DNA from: Isoperla grammatica
Taxonomy: Eukaryota > Arthropoda > Insecta > Plecoptera > Perlodidae
Reading direction: 5' to 3'
Length of the DNA: 64,000 nt
NCBI GenBank assembly: GCA_945910005.1
Contig: OX246746.1
Span: 35,057,638-35,121,637 of the forward strand
Position 1 is the first letter of the stretch. Each line of letters starts with the position of its first letter. This document shows positions 24,440 through 36,234 of the stretch, piece by piece. The notes beneath the pieces are model-generated. The model was not told the DNA's origin and did no database searches. It saw only the letters and a list, made by a program, of their open reading frames with translations. Made by a program: the position numbers and the translations under genes.

Positions 24440-27430
24440 TGATGTCAATACATGAGTGGTGTGTTACCTTACTGTTACGTGTTGAGCTTAGAGCTTACCA
24501 AGGCCGGTGCAGGGGGTGTTTAGCTTCCTGCCAACAATGCATCTCAGACAAGCCTGGCAGTCGGGAGGTAGCCACCCTGCTATCATTGAGTGGTGTGTTA
24601 CCTTACTGTTACGTGTGTTGAGCTTAGAGCTTACCAAGGCCGGTGCAGGGGGTGTTTAGCTTCCTGCCAACAATGCATCTCAGACAAGCCTGGCAGTCGG
24701 GAGGTAGCCACCCTGCTATCATTGAGTGGTGTGTTACCTTACTGTTACGTGTGTTGAGCTTAGAGCTTACCAAGGCCGGTGCAGGGGGTGTTTAGCTTCC
24801 CGCCAACAATGCATCTCAGACAAGCCTGGCAGTCGGGAGGTAGCCACCCTGCTATCATTGAGTGGTGTGTTACCTTACTGTTACGTGTTGAGCTTAGAGC
24901 TTACCAAGGCCGGTGCAGGGGGTGTTTAGCTTCCTGCCAACAATGCATCTCAGACAAGCCTGGCAGTCGGGAGGTAGCCACCCTGCTATCATTGAGTGGT
25001 GTGTTACCTTACTGTTACGTGTGTTGAGCTTAGAGCTTACCAAGGCCGGTCCAGGGGGTGTTTAGCTTCCCGCCAACAATGCATCTCAGACAAGCCTGGC
25101 AGTCGGGAGGTAGCCACCCTGCTATCATTGAGTGGCGTGTTACCTTACTGTTACGTGTTGAGCTTACCAAGGCCGGTGCAGGGGGTGTTTAGCTTCCCGC
25201 CAACAATGCATCTCAGACAAGCCTGGCAGTCGGGAGGTAGCCACCCTGTTTTCATTGAGTGGTGTGTTACCTTACTGTTACGTGTGTTGAGCTTAGAGCT
25301 TACCAAGGCCGGTGCAGGGGGTGTTTAGCTTCCCGCCAACAATGCATCTCAGACAGGCCTGGCAGTCGGGAGGTAGCCACCCTGCTATCATTGAGTGGCG
25401 TGTTACCTTACTGGTACGTGTTGAGCTTAGAGCTTACCAAGGCCGGTGCAGGGGGTGTTTAGCTTCCCGCCAACAATGCATCTCAGACAACCCTGGCAGT
25501 CGGGAGGTAGCCACCCTGCTATCATTGAGTGGCGTGTTACCTTACTGTTACGTGTGTTGAGCTTAGAGCTTACCAAGGCCGGTGCAGGGGGTGTTTAGCT
25601 TCCCGCCAACAATGCATCTCAGACAACCCTGGCAGTCGGGAGGTAGCCACCCTGCTATCATTGAGTGGCGTGTTACCTTACTGCTACGTGTGTTGAGCTT
25701 AGAGCTTACCAAGGCCGGTCCAGGGGGTGTTTAGCTTCCCGTCAACAATGCATCTCAGACAAGCCTGGCAGTCGGGAGGTAGCCACCCTGCTACCATTGA
25801 GTGGCGTGTTACCTTACTGTTACGTGTTGAGCTTAGAGCTTACCAAGGCCGGTGCAGGGGGTGTTTAGCTTCCCGCCAACAATGCATCTCAGACAAGCCT
25901 GGCAGTCGGGAGGTAGCCACCCTGCTATCATTGAGTGGTGTGTTACCTTACTGTTACGTGTGTTGAGCTTAGAGCTTACCAAGGCCGGTGCAAGGGGGTG
26001 TTTAGCTTCCCACCAACAATGCATCTCAGACAACCCTAGCAGTCGGGAGGTAGCCACCCTGCTATCATTGAGTGACGTGTTACCTTACTGTTACGTGTGT
26101 TGAGCTTACCAAGGCCGGTCCAGGGGGTGTTTAGCTTCCCGCCAACAATGCATCTCAGACAAGCCTGGCAGTCGGGAGGTAGCCACCCTGCTATCATTGA
26201 GTGGTGTGTTACCTTACTGTTACGTGTTGAGCTTAGAGCTTACCAAGGCCGGTGCAGGGGGTGTTTAGCTTCCCGCCAACAATGCATCTCAAACAAGCCT
26301 GGCAGTCTGGAGTTAGCCACCCTGCTATCATTGAGTGGTGTGTTACCTTACTGTTACGTGTGTTGAGCTTAGAGCTTACCAAGGCCGGTGCAGGGGGTGT
26401 TTAGCTTCCCGCCAACAATGCATCTCAGACAAGCCTGGCAGTCTGGAGTTAGCCACCCTGCTATCATTGAGTGGTGTGTTACCTTACTGTTACGTGTGTT
26501 GAGCTTAGAGCTTACCAAGGCCGGTGCAGGGGGTGTTTAGCTTCCCGCCAACAATGCATCTCAAACAAGCCTGGCAGTCTGGAGTTAGCCACCCTGCTAT
26601 CATTGAGTGGTGTGTTACCTTACTGTTACGTGTGTTGAGCTTAGAGCTTACCAAGGCCGGTCCAGGGGGTGTTTAGCTTCCCGCCAACAATGCATCTCAA
26701 ACAAGCCTGGCAGTCTGGAGTTAGCCACCCTGCTATCATTGAGTGGTGTGTTACCTTACTGTTACGTGTGTTGAGCTTAGAGCTTACCAAGGCCGGTGCA
26801 GGGGGTGTTTAGCTTCCCGCCAACAATGCATCTCAAACAAGCCTGGCAGTCTGGAGTTAGCCACCCTGCTATCATTGAGTGGTGTGTTACCTTACTGTTA
26901 CGTGTGTTGAGCTTAGAGCTTACCAAGGCCGGTCCAGGGGGTGTTTAGCTTCCCGCCAACAATGCATCTCAAACAAGCCTGGCAGTCTGGAGTTAGCCAC
27001 CCTGCTATCATTGAGTGGTGTGTTACCTTACTGTTACGTGTGTTGAGCTTAGAGCTTACCAAGGCCGGTCCAGGGGGTGTTTAGCTTCCCGCCAACAATG
27101 CATCTCAAACAAGCCTGGCAGTCTGGAGTTAGCCACCCTGCTATCATTGAGTGGTGTGTTACCTTACTGTTACGTGTGTTGAGCTTAGAGCTTACCAAGG
27201 CCGGTCCAGGGGGTGTTTAGCTTCCCGCCAACAATGCATCTCAGACAAGCCTGGCAGTCGGGAGGTAGCCACCCTGCTATCATTGAGTGGTGTGTTACCT
27301 TACTGTTACGTGTGTTGAGCTTAGAGCTTACCAAGGCCGGTCCAGGGGGTGTTTAGCTTCCCGCCAACAATGCATATCAGACAAGCCTGGCAGTCGGGAG
27401 GTAGCCACCCTGCTGTCATTGAGTGGCGTG
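24440..27430. repeat. Satellite-like array, about 22 units of ~135 bp
   Basis: A tandem array whose unit begins GAGTGGTGTGTTACCTTACT and contains GAGCTTACCAAGGCCGGTG and TGGCAGTCGGGAGGTAGCC. Unit length varies between about 124 and 137 bp through a GTGT/GTGTGT indel and loss of one AGAGCTT. Units from about 26230 to 27130 share a CTCAAACAAGCCTGGCAGTC variant with GGAGTT in place of GGAGGT, so local homogenisation has occurred. Both edges return to the early unit type. Open frames across it are by-products of the repeat. Confidence 0.95.
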
Positions 27431-27445
27431 TAGTGTAACGTTACA

Positions 27446-27673
27446 GCGTGTTCGATTGGCTGCACTTTTATGCACTCAGTGTGCACTGAGTGCGGCTAGC
27501 GCATTCGATTGTGAGTGCGCACTACAGTGCACTGGCTTCAGACCGCAGTGCAAGGTCGTACCACTGCATTGAGTAGGGAAGTGCACGAGCCTGTCCGAGG
27601 GTGGTGCGAGTGCAATGAGGTATTTGCACAAACTGAGTGTGCAATGAATGACAGCAGGCCAATCGAAAACACC
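27446..27673. mobile_element. MITE at satellite edge
   Basis: Left GCGTGTTCGATTGGCTGC against the reverse complement of the right end GGTGTTTTCGATTGGCCTGC. GTGCACTGAGTGC-like palindromic words fill the interior. It begins 15 bp after the last satellite unit. No clear target duplication. Confidence 0.5.
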
Positions 27674-27983
27674 ATTACTGTCATCGGTGTGCAAGAAGCA
27701 GCAATTTCCTTTTATAACCTATCACTAGCAGTATTGTTTATACCCTTGTATTCCACATTATAAGTTTGGCAGGCATGAAAGCTGGCTGCATTGCATGAAT
27801 GCATGCACGAATATTTATGCTTAATAAATTAAGATTCCAACACCTTACATTAAAAATAGGGTGAGAGTGAGGCACATATTATAAGTATATAATATGGATA
27901 TATTAACATTACTAACTAAAACATTAATTTATACACATCCCAGGTTTAAAAAACATACACAATATTTATAACATAGGTACATG

Positions 27984-27989
27984 TTTATT
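27984..27989 (-). terminator. Candidate polyadenylation signal of gene A
   Basis: AATAAA on the minus strand, about 340 bp downstream of the gene A stop codon at 28330. No other AATAAA lies between them. Confidence 0.4.
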
Positions 27990-28329
27990 AATTGGTAATG
28001 GTATCATTACAAACAAGTAATTCCATACAAGTAATTTAGAATGGTAAAGCAAATACTGCTAATTTTGTACAGATGATATGAAAACAGGTACACAGACAAC
28101 TGAATACATTGAGCAGAAGTTCAACTACCAAAGATGACTGAAGCTTATTTAGTAGTGACTGTTCAAAGCAGGATGGTAAAATCGATCATTTTATACTGTT
28201 CAAATACTTTTATGTTGTTGCTAGGTTTTTGAACTACAACCTCTTCCGCAAATTTAAAATTACAAATAATTTTGTATTCTTCCTTGATCAAAATCATCTT
28301 CATCTTCTTCCTGTGAGACGGATTGTTTG

Positions 28330-28989
28330 CTATTTTTTTTTGGTACGTGGTCCATGTTTCGTGTCATTAGGCTTAGTATTATGAGAGCCTTCAGCTGGCA
28401 AAGTCCTAGAGGTAGAACGAGGTTTCATGTTCTTAGGCTTAGTATTATGAGAGCCTTCAGCTGGCAAAGACTTGGAGGTAGAACGAGGTTTCATGTTATT
28501 AGGTTTAGTTTTATTAGAGTTTTCAGCGGGCAAAGGCTTGGAGGTAGAACGAGGTTTCATGTTATTAGGTTTAGTTTTAGTAGAGCCTTCAGCTGGCAAA
28601 GGCTTGGAGGTAGAACGAGGTTTCATGTTATTAGGTTTAGTTTTAGTAGAGCCTTCAGCTGGCAAAGGCTTGGAGGTAGAACGAGGTTTCATGTTATTAG
28701 GTTTAGTTTTATTAGAGCTTTCAGTTGGCAAAGGCTTGGAGGTAGAATGAGGTTTCATGTTGCTAGGCTTAGTATTATGAGAGCTTTCAGCGGGCAAATT
28801 CTTGGAGATAGAAGGAGGTTTCATGTCATGAGGCTTAGTATTATGAGAGCTTTCAGCGGGCAAAGTCTTGGAGATGAAAAGAGGTTTCATGTCTTTAGGC
28901 TTAGTATTATGAGATCTTTCAGCTGGCAACGTCTTGGAGGTGGAAGTAGTATCATTGTTTGCTTCGGATTCATCTTCTTCCATTATAGG
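28330..28989 (-). CDS. Gene A, terminal exon with 22-residue repeats
   Basis: The acceptor TATATTTTTCTAG (ending 28990) opens an exon in phase 0: Pro-Ile, then MEEDESEANNDTTSTS, then about nine tandem repeats of 22 residues (66 bp), consensus around KPRSTSKPLPAEGSTKTKPN. The stop TAG is at 28330-28332. The repeats are basic, Ser/Thr/Pro-rich and low in hydrophobics, so disordered; the central units are nearly identical at DNA level, indicating recent expansion or homogenisation. The stop lies directly after a run of nine A (minus strand). In the frame one base over, the sequence continues with an acidic SVSQEEDEDDFDQG segment and stops 22 codons later. So either the shorter end is real, or the A-run has lost or gained a base. 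Function unknown; charge pattern suggests a nuclear or chromatin protein, inference only. Confidence 0.7.
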   Translation of the reverse strand, partial: PIMEEDESEANNDTTSTSKTLPAERSHNTKPKDMKPLFISKTLPAESSHNTKPHDMKPPSISKNLPAESSHNTKPSNMKPHSTSKPLPTESSNKTKPNNMKPRSTSKPLPAEGSTKTKPNNMKPRSTSKPLPAEGSTKTKPNNMKPRSTSKPLPAENSNKTKPNNMKPRSTSKSLPAEGSHNTKPKNMKPRSTSRTLPAEGSHNTKPNDTKHGPRTKKK

Positions 28990-31900
28990 CTAGAAAAATA
29001 TAACATTACATACTGTACTTGGTATCAACGCATTATCTGAATGTCTCATGGAGGGCGGTGCATTCAGTGGCGAGGCGTGATGTTCTAAAGTAGGCATGCA
29101 CTAAAAATAAGGTGACCATATTTTGAAGGTAAAAAACCAGGACAAATTTAATCTATTTCGTAGGCTTTCACGGCCGGAGTCAACAATACAGGACAAACTT
29201 AGTCCGCACAAACCGAGGTCTGGGGCAAAACCCCAGCCGCTGGAGGCGAAAATTCTTTCAAGGTACATATGCGTCAAATGCCCCCAAAATAGCTTCCTGA
29301 CATGATTCGTGAAAATAATTCTAATTAGATATATGGGTTCTGCAGAGTATTGGTAGTAGTAACACGATTAAATACATTAGTAAGAACATACCGATGGTCT
29401 GGGTTCGAGTCCTAGCTAAGTTTTTTTAATCTCAATATGTATTTATTATGATATTGTATTATCATAGTAAACAATGTATCCACGCACAAAACTCGCTCAT
29501 ATATTATAGTTATGGAATTTAGTTCAAAATCACATTTGATTCAAGGCTTTTGTACTACTGTAAAATAAAAGTTTTATTTTATCCTTTTTCAAATACTAAA
29601 ACATTGCTTATTGCCTGGTGATCATGATTGGACAGTGCTTCCAAAAATACCACATGCCTATTCGATATCCAAGGGGACCAAACAACCCAGGCTTTACCCA
29701 ATAAACGAGATGCTGACTGGAAGGGAATTTAACACACTGTTATACTGCGCTCTATTGTTAGGCCTACCACGTTGACAAATGACTCGTAAAATATCGTTGA
29801 TCCCGATAATGGAAAACCCCCTTTCCCTACAAAGAGGGGCAGGATGTTTCCATCGAATTGTTATAATTGAAATAGGCTAATTCAAATTATTTATGTATTT
29901 TATTTTAATACAGTAATCAAAACACAACACGCTCTCACACTTTGTTAATTATAATTACAACATTTTATGTTGCTCGTAAATTGTGCTGTTTTTGTCCTAC
30001 AGATAAAAATTAAAAAAAAAAATTTTCATCGAAATTAAAACTTAGGCCTATCAACAATTTCGCAAACTTGAGAAAAAAAAACATTATTTTGCTACTGTTC
30101 ATAAATGTACTCAGCAAAAAGAATGCAATTATTTTGATAGGTATAGCCATCATGCCCTGTTGGCTGTTGTTATTCATTGTGCATGAATGCCTCACATTCT
30201 TGTTCTAGGAAAACAAGAAATCCTTCTGTAGCTGATCTTTCAACGTAGCTATGGGTGACCAAAACGAGGGGGAAATGGTGGGGCCATGGTGTATACTCCC
30301 GCAGAACTCCAGGCTAGTTAGTTTAGTTTTTACTTGTACAACATGGCCATCAAGGAACCTATATAAATCAACAAAATTACCCAATATTGCTTCAAATTTG
30401 CCTTTAAACCTTGATTTTGCTATAAAAACAATGTTTTGCTCAAACGGTCAATTATTGCAAAATTTTGCATTAATTATTTAATAAATAATACAACTGGGTT
30501 GATATAATTTATAAAGAAATGATAATTTTACTTAAAACTGAGACCTGTCGCATTAATCGCTACAGTATTACGAAAGATAACTGGCTCTAATCATAGAAGC
30601 AATCACATCGAGTAGTGAATATTGGAGTCGATTCCAGATCCTTGGTAATCCAGTTGGAGTCGACTCCTCAATCAGCAATAAAGATATGGTAAAGACTAAA
30701 AATGTGACTAATGTTTATAAACACCCTTCTAGGACTGCATTTGTTCCAGGTGGGAGCAAAAAGAAAACAAAGGTTTGGCAATATTTTACTGTCAATTTCT
30801 CGGTAAGAATATTACATACTACAAGAATTTGACGATACCCGTTATTTGTGGTCAGTTATACATTATTTAAAGATGTCAAAAATTTCACTATATATTATAT
30901 ATATATATATATGATTTCTTAGATTTTGTTAGTTGCAAAATGTATAGTACGATTTTACACATCGTCGAAACGTTGACATTTATTTTGTGAAAATAAACGT
31001 TGGATTGGGTTTACCGTTAAAATGTTTTCGTACTATTTTATATATATATGGCCAGCCGGCTTCGATGTACCTAGGGGCCAGAATATGATGGGATTAAGTT
31101 CCTATCCCCTACCCGACTTCATTGTTGGACACAGGGAGCAGATATAAAAAAAAAAAAAAAAATATATATATATAGGCCCATTATACATACGTACTTATTG
31201 TAAATACATCTTTGAGAACACACTTCAATGTTGTGAAGAACAAATTTAATTGTTAATTACAGGTGTAGGTCTATTGCTACATTAAAGTTTGATAAACTTA
31301 CTTGTATTGGTGAGTGCCTATTTGGCAGAGGGTGCAACTTTGTATATGGGTAGCCTGAGTCCGGCAGTCTTGGATGCCTCGGATGCCTCGGAGAGCGATC
31401 ATCATCTAAACGCTGAGAAACAAGAATCAGGTGTTTTATATCAAGTACTTTTGTCTGCCAGGCCTATATCCCGTAGGGCTTTATAGGTGCATTATTTACT
31501 TTATTTGCAGTCATTTTGACTTTACAAAAACATTAATAAACAGGGTTATGGCTTGTTAACCGGCCCTCAAAAGTCATTAGTGAGTCAAGAATAATGTACA
31601 CTCGCCAAGATTGTAGCGAATGGAGGGGTCTGGGCAAAGCCCCAGTCGCTGGAGACCAACTTGTCGTAGTATGATTCTTCGAGCCTAAGTTCGTGTTTAT
31701 TGGCCTAAAACGTATTTTTACGCTAATATCTAGCAGGCCTACTATGAGGATGTTCACACCATAAGCAATGAAACATAACTACGTACTACTCTGTTGTGGG
31801 GGCAGGGGGAGGACATTTTTTCTTTGTCGGTTGGTTCTGTGTGCGAGCAGGCTGAGCTATACCAATAGATACATAAGACACTACACTATTTAGGGCCTAC

Positions 31901-32816
31901 AATCACTATTGATGCATTTAATATACCTGTGATGTTTTCTTTTGACATGACATAGTTAACTCGCCAGGAGGCTTTTGTTACTCGCCCGTGGCAAGCAGGC
32001 GAGTGGACTTTTAGGGCTGTTGTTAATGTTTTGTTCGTACTGTATAGTAGGTGTATTTCCAATAGTGATAGACCCACTTGCACTTATAATCCAGAACAGG
32101 CAATTACATACTTACTAGGGATGATGACTAGAGATCCTTGTAAATGGTTTTATTTTTTAGCATATTTCGTTTTATTAAATTTTATTAAAAGTGTGATGTC
32201 ACCCTCTTCTTCTTCTTCTTCTTCCAATGAATGTCCACAACCATGAAGGTTCCTAATTCATTGTATATGTATTGAATGTAATTTGTAATACGAAATAAAC
32301 TTGAACTTGAAAAAAATTTTGCTGTTGAGCAGTAATTTCAGCTTTTTAGCGGTGTTTCAATTTTAATTTACCAAATCTAATTTGTATCTAGTATTCTAAC
32401 GTATGTGGCATGCCTATATTGTCGTGTAGGTCTACCATGATAGTACAAAAGGAAATGGAAGGTAATACAGTCAGGGACGCTATCGCTAGGAATGCGGAAT
32501 GCAGTCGACGCACAGGCTACGAGAAAAATCTGTTGCGAGCCGGTTTGGCAGGGGTGGAAGGGTCACTGCAGAAAATGTTGAAAATAACGTTTTTGACAGA
32601 TATTCGGCAATTTCACGTCAATTCAACAGCTTCAGTCTGTTTCGTTTTTATAACGGTAAACTTATGCTATTTCGCGTATACACGGGATTTCGTTTTATTT
32701 CGCGATTCAAAAAGACTATTTTTGGACTCACAACAGACTGTCATGCCAACATATTTCAATTGCTGCACGTTTCAAGTGAATTCGCGCTGTTGCGCATTGC
32801 GAAATACAAGGATCTC
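28990..32816. other. Gene A intron 7 (left part); no exon seen
   Basis: No further exon of gene A recognised. A motif GTCTGGGGCAAAACCCCAGC with CGCTGGAGGC following occurs at 29219, again at about 31629 (one G fewer) and partially at 48125, so it marks a dispersed repeat. A B-box-like GGGTTCGAGTCC at 29401 has no A-box partner. A-run plus TATATA blocks lie near 30896 and 31148. Confidence 0.5.
32199..32318 (+). repeat. Retroposon-like 3' end
   Basis: A TTC repeat (32204-32224), then ATGAATGTCC, then AAATAAACTTGAACTTGAAAAAA. The AATAAA-to-A-tail spacing is that of a LINE or processed-transcript 3' end on the plus strand. No coding part recognised. Confidence 0.35.
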
Positions 32817-33535
32817 TAATGATGACAGTTAAGGATTTGACTTCAAATGGTTAACCAAAAGTGATAACCGGTTTTAATTGGTTAATAATGGTAACAAAAC
32901 TCAGTTTTCGTGTACAACGGGAGATAACTGACTTAGCCTAGGCTTAGTCCTTCTAGGCCTACTTGAAGACCGTGCGTCACCGACAGTTTGTTTTGTCATC
33001 AATAACATCTCAGGAAAACTGTATTTACCTGAATTTAAGACTATAATTATTTCCATTTTTTATAGTTAAAATATCGAGGGTTGTCTTAAATTTGGATATC
33101 ATTATGAATATGATGTTTTCCAGTTTTAAACTCTTGAAAACGGGGGTCGTCTTAAATTCGAGGTCATCTTCTATTTGGGTAAATACGGTAATTGTGGATA
33201 TTGATTTCAATATATTTACAACGTAGTATCCGAATATAGGCTTACTCGCGTCATTTATAATTAATCCATTTTGATTTTTTTGGGGGGCTGTTCAAATGAA
33301 TGAAGCACGCATGATGGTGTGAGTGCGCGGTATCCTTTGATACTGATCAGGTTGACTAAAGCGGCCGCGGACGAATATTTAAGCACGTAACGGGGTGGCA
33401 TAGATGAAAGTTACCATTTCTCACGTGTGGCAATTGTTTCATGTAATATAATACAAAGTATACGTTAATTTTTTAATCGGTTATTTTACCTGAACCAGTT
33501 ACGGGTTAACGATTAACCATCGTCATCACAATAGG
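32817..33535. mobile_element. Probable DNA transposon remnant with nested MITE
   Basis: The left end CTAATGATGACAGTTAAGG and the reverse complement of the right end CTATTGTGATGACGATGG share TGATGAC, and both run into GGTTAAC-rich subterminal sequence. Nested inside, 33018-33189 has ends CTGTATTTACCTGAATTTAA and (reverse complement) CCGTATTTACCCAAATAGAA, with repeated TCTTAAATT words, a separate MITE. Target duplications not readable. Confidence 0.4.
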
Positions 33536-33851
33536 TGTACCTACATACAATGGACTAGTGTATGTGTTGACAGTTGCCACCCATTACTGAGCCTGCTTTA
33601 TAGGGACCAGCTGTGATGAGATGGGCGGGTGAAACTGATGCGCATGTATCCAGAGGTGGAAGCTAACTTCTCACAAAACTGGAGAACAGCATTGCCAAAT
33701 TGTATGATGTACTTCACTATAAGTTAATAAAGGATTTACATACTTTGTCATATGCGACAAGTTGGACTTCTGCGTCTGGGCCAAGCAACGTGTGTGATAA
33801 TGTAATATAGTAATCAACTTTCAAACAATATTAGTTTTATACACAGCTTAC

Positions 33852-33935
33852 CAATTTGAGGCTCGCCAATGTTAACGGCTCTTCTGGAGCTACATTAGTC
33901 TTATTATTCTCAACTTCTAGAGCTTGCGATGTTAC
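33852..33935 (-). CDS. Gene A, internal exon (28 codons)
   Basis: The acceptor is a near-pure T tract ending TTTTTTTTAG (33936) and the donor is TTG|GTAAGC. The exon is 84 bp, phase 0 at both ends, and encodes VTSQALEVENNKTNVAPEEP followed by LTLASLKL. Acidic and polar. Joins in frame to exons on both sides (34714-34800 upstream, 28330-28989 downstream). Confidence 0.7.
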
Positions 33936-34713
33936 CTAAAAAAAACCCAAAAAAACACACATTATAGGCCAATGAGAACAATGTTTTTTTGGCTTGATGG
34001 GCTGAACATCACCATAACAATATCACTTATCCTACACTGGGAATCGACATTACCAAAAACTTTTCCGATTGGCTGTGTTTATTATTTTCTATGAACAAAC
34101 GGAAAATTGGGTCCCACATACAGTTAATTTATTTTTCTAATTTTGTACAGCCACTGGGAACGCTATGGGTGGACTATGACCGCAGCTTTGATTGGCGAGT
34201 AGTGTGTTATTTGCATATTAATTGTAACGACCTGTCAACACAAATTTCATCTCAGTTAACAACAAATTTTTTCGAGAATAATATAAATATTTTTATACTC
34301 TGTGAAAGAGCTTGAAATTATATAAGTACCCGTTTTTATTGGGTCTTTCTATGCCGAAAACAACTATTTATATGATTTTTTAAAGAATTTCAGTTAATCG
34401 GTTAACGCCGATGAACTGATTAGGTAATTAACCAATTTATCCCACTCCTAATCCCAACCCGTACTATATCTAATGAGCATAATTACTGTATGTTGTGCTA
34501 ATGTTTTTCTATTGAATGAATGGTGTACCTCCCTCCCACTGTTTGCGAGTGTAAGGAAACTTGGTTGCCAAACTAACACTGGGCCTACCCCATGCAAGAA
34601 ATGAGGGTGGATGAATAGCAAGAACATTATAGTGATTTATGAGATGGTTACTTCAAATGCGACAAGATTCCACATCTACAAAACCATAGTTGTATATAGT
34701 ATTTAGAGATTAC
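33936..34713. other. Gene A intron 6
   Basis: Contains at about 34029-34085 a dispersed-repeat copy whose GGGAATCGACATTACC is the unoccupied version of the hAT target at 35404. At about 34384-34455, GGTTAACG-rich sequence ending in ATCCCACTCCTA resembles a hAT right end. Confidence 0.5.
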
Positions 34714-34800
34714 CGGTAAATCTTCCTGTTTGGGGATTGTTTTTTCTTTCTCAGATGAACCCCACTTCAGGTGACGCTTCCTGATCACTCTTGGTTTTGC
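34714..34800 (-). CDS. Gene A, internal exon (29 codons)
   Basis: Acceptor TTTTTTTACATTGTAG (34801), donor CCG|GTAATC. The exon is 87 bp, phase 0 at both ends, reading AKPRVIRKRHLKWGSSEKEK then TIPKQEDLP. The RVIRKRHLKW cluster is strongly basic and could serve as a nuclear-localisation or nucleic-acid-contact patch, inference only. Confidence 0.7.
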
Positions 34801-34969
34801 CTACAATGTAAAAAAAGCTTCATTAGATTAGGTCTCTATTACCTACTTATCACAAATACACAGTAAATATTAAAATACTTAGGCTTTTGTTGACCAGAAT
34901 AATGTTAATAAGATTGATGAAGTTTTATAGTTAACTTGCTATGGCGTTGACACTTGTAAGAACTTGAAC

Positions 34970-35255
34970 CGTCGAGTGAGTAATATAGGGTAGAGGCGCA
35001 ACGCCATCGGCAGTTTGTCTACCGCCTTTTACTGCCCAAAATACTTTTAGTCGAGTAGTAGAAGGTCGCAAGCGACCCGATGACGGAGCCTGATTGGTCG
35101 GCTACTTCACCGAAGATATACGAAGACAGCCGAAAACTCAGTCATCGCGTCGCTTGGCGAACTTCTACTACCGGACCAAAGTATGTTGGGTAGTAAAAGG
35201 CGGTAGACAAACTGCCGATTGCGTTGCGACTCTACCCTGTATTACTCACTCGACG
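34970..35255. mobile_element. Foldback MITE with ~78 bp TIRs
   Basis: The left arm CGTCGAGTGAGTAATATAGG pairs with the right end (reverse complement CGTCGAGTGAGTAATACAGG), and pairing continues for about 78 bp with five mismatches through GGCAGTTTGTCTACCGCC. It then resumes with GTAGTAGAAG and AAGCGAC, so nearly the whole 286 bp can fold back. The flank CTTGAAC is duplicated (34963-34969 and 35256-35262), extending to CTTGAACC if one base is shared with the TIR. Confidence 0.85.
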
Positions 35256-35411
35256 CTTGAACCATTTAAATGACGATGACAATAGCTGCTTATCCAAGTA
35301 AGTTAGATAACATGTGGTCAACGAAGGCCACCACAGATTCCAAACAATGTGCATCACAACAACGAAGCAATGGAGTATTGTAACATGCCACATCCTACAA
35401 TGGGAATCGAG

Positions 35412-36234
35412 CTAGTGTTGCCCAACAATATCGATTATTCGATACGATATCGATATCGTGGGAAAATCGCAGTTAATTTCGATATCGATATGGTAGTGTC
35501 ATATCGAAAATATCGCGATATCGTGGTCAACTCAAAATATTAAAATATTTCCGCTATGGTCTGTAGTATGCGTTGCTGCAGTATGCGTTGCTGCAGCGTT
35601 GTCACTGAGTTGCTAACCCCCCCCCCCCCCCTCGAGGATATCATTGTCAACTTGAAGTATTTCTCCCGTGGTCTGCAGTACGCGTTGCTGCAGTTTATAA
35701 CTGCACATCTACCCCCCCAACACACAGATGGCCGCACGGGCCGGCGAGTTCCCTTTGTTTGCGTCGAGACATTGGATCCATTCAACTATTTGTACCTGGA
35801 ACCCCGAATTCTTTCCGAGAAGAATGTTGTTGTTCAGATGTTGTGTTGATACTTTTACAGCTGTCAATAGCCGATCCTAGACAGTTGACTCGTCATCACG
35901 CGACACCGCGAATTCAAGCCTTAATCGCTATGCAGCATCTCATACTGCAGGCCACGGGCGGGAAATTTTCAAGTTGATGTTATTGTGATATCCCGGGGGG
36001 GGGGGGGGGGGGGGGGGTAATAGACGTGAAGGCACTAACTGCAGCAACGCGTACTGCAGGCCACGGCGAAAACACTTTAAATTGACTATGATTTCTTATG
36101 TATTGTTTTATTACCGCTGAAAAAAAATTCGATATCGCGATATCGATGTTGATTTTGACACGACGATATCGCGAGCGATATCGTCGAAATGGCGCCGATA
36201 TCGATGTTGAAAAAAATATCGTTGGGCAACACTA
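35412..36234. mobile_element. Non-autonomous hAT element with 8 bp TSD
   Basis: TIRs CTAGTGTTGCCCAAC / GTTGGGCAACACTA, followed by GATATCGATATCG-rich subterminal repeats. GAATCGAG (35404-35411) and GAATCGAC (36235-36242) flank it. The empty site GGGAATCGACATTACC exists at about 34041, proving the duplication and showing the left copy has one substitution. Interior words CTGCAGTACGCGTTGCTGCA occur inverted (about 35668 and 36037). It contains a C-run (35619-35631) and a G-run of about 22 (35996-36017). No transposase. Confidence 0.85.

Noticed and set aside
24439..26366. Series of 60-110 residue frames with ELRAYQGRCRGCLAS
   Set aside because: By-product of the 135 bp array; frames break with every unit-length change and differ in which frame is open.
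32410..32832. 140-residue plus frame MPILSCRSTMIVQKEM
   Set aside because: Overlapped by an equally open second frame, no domain, and composition not protein-like after the first 50 residues.
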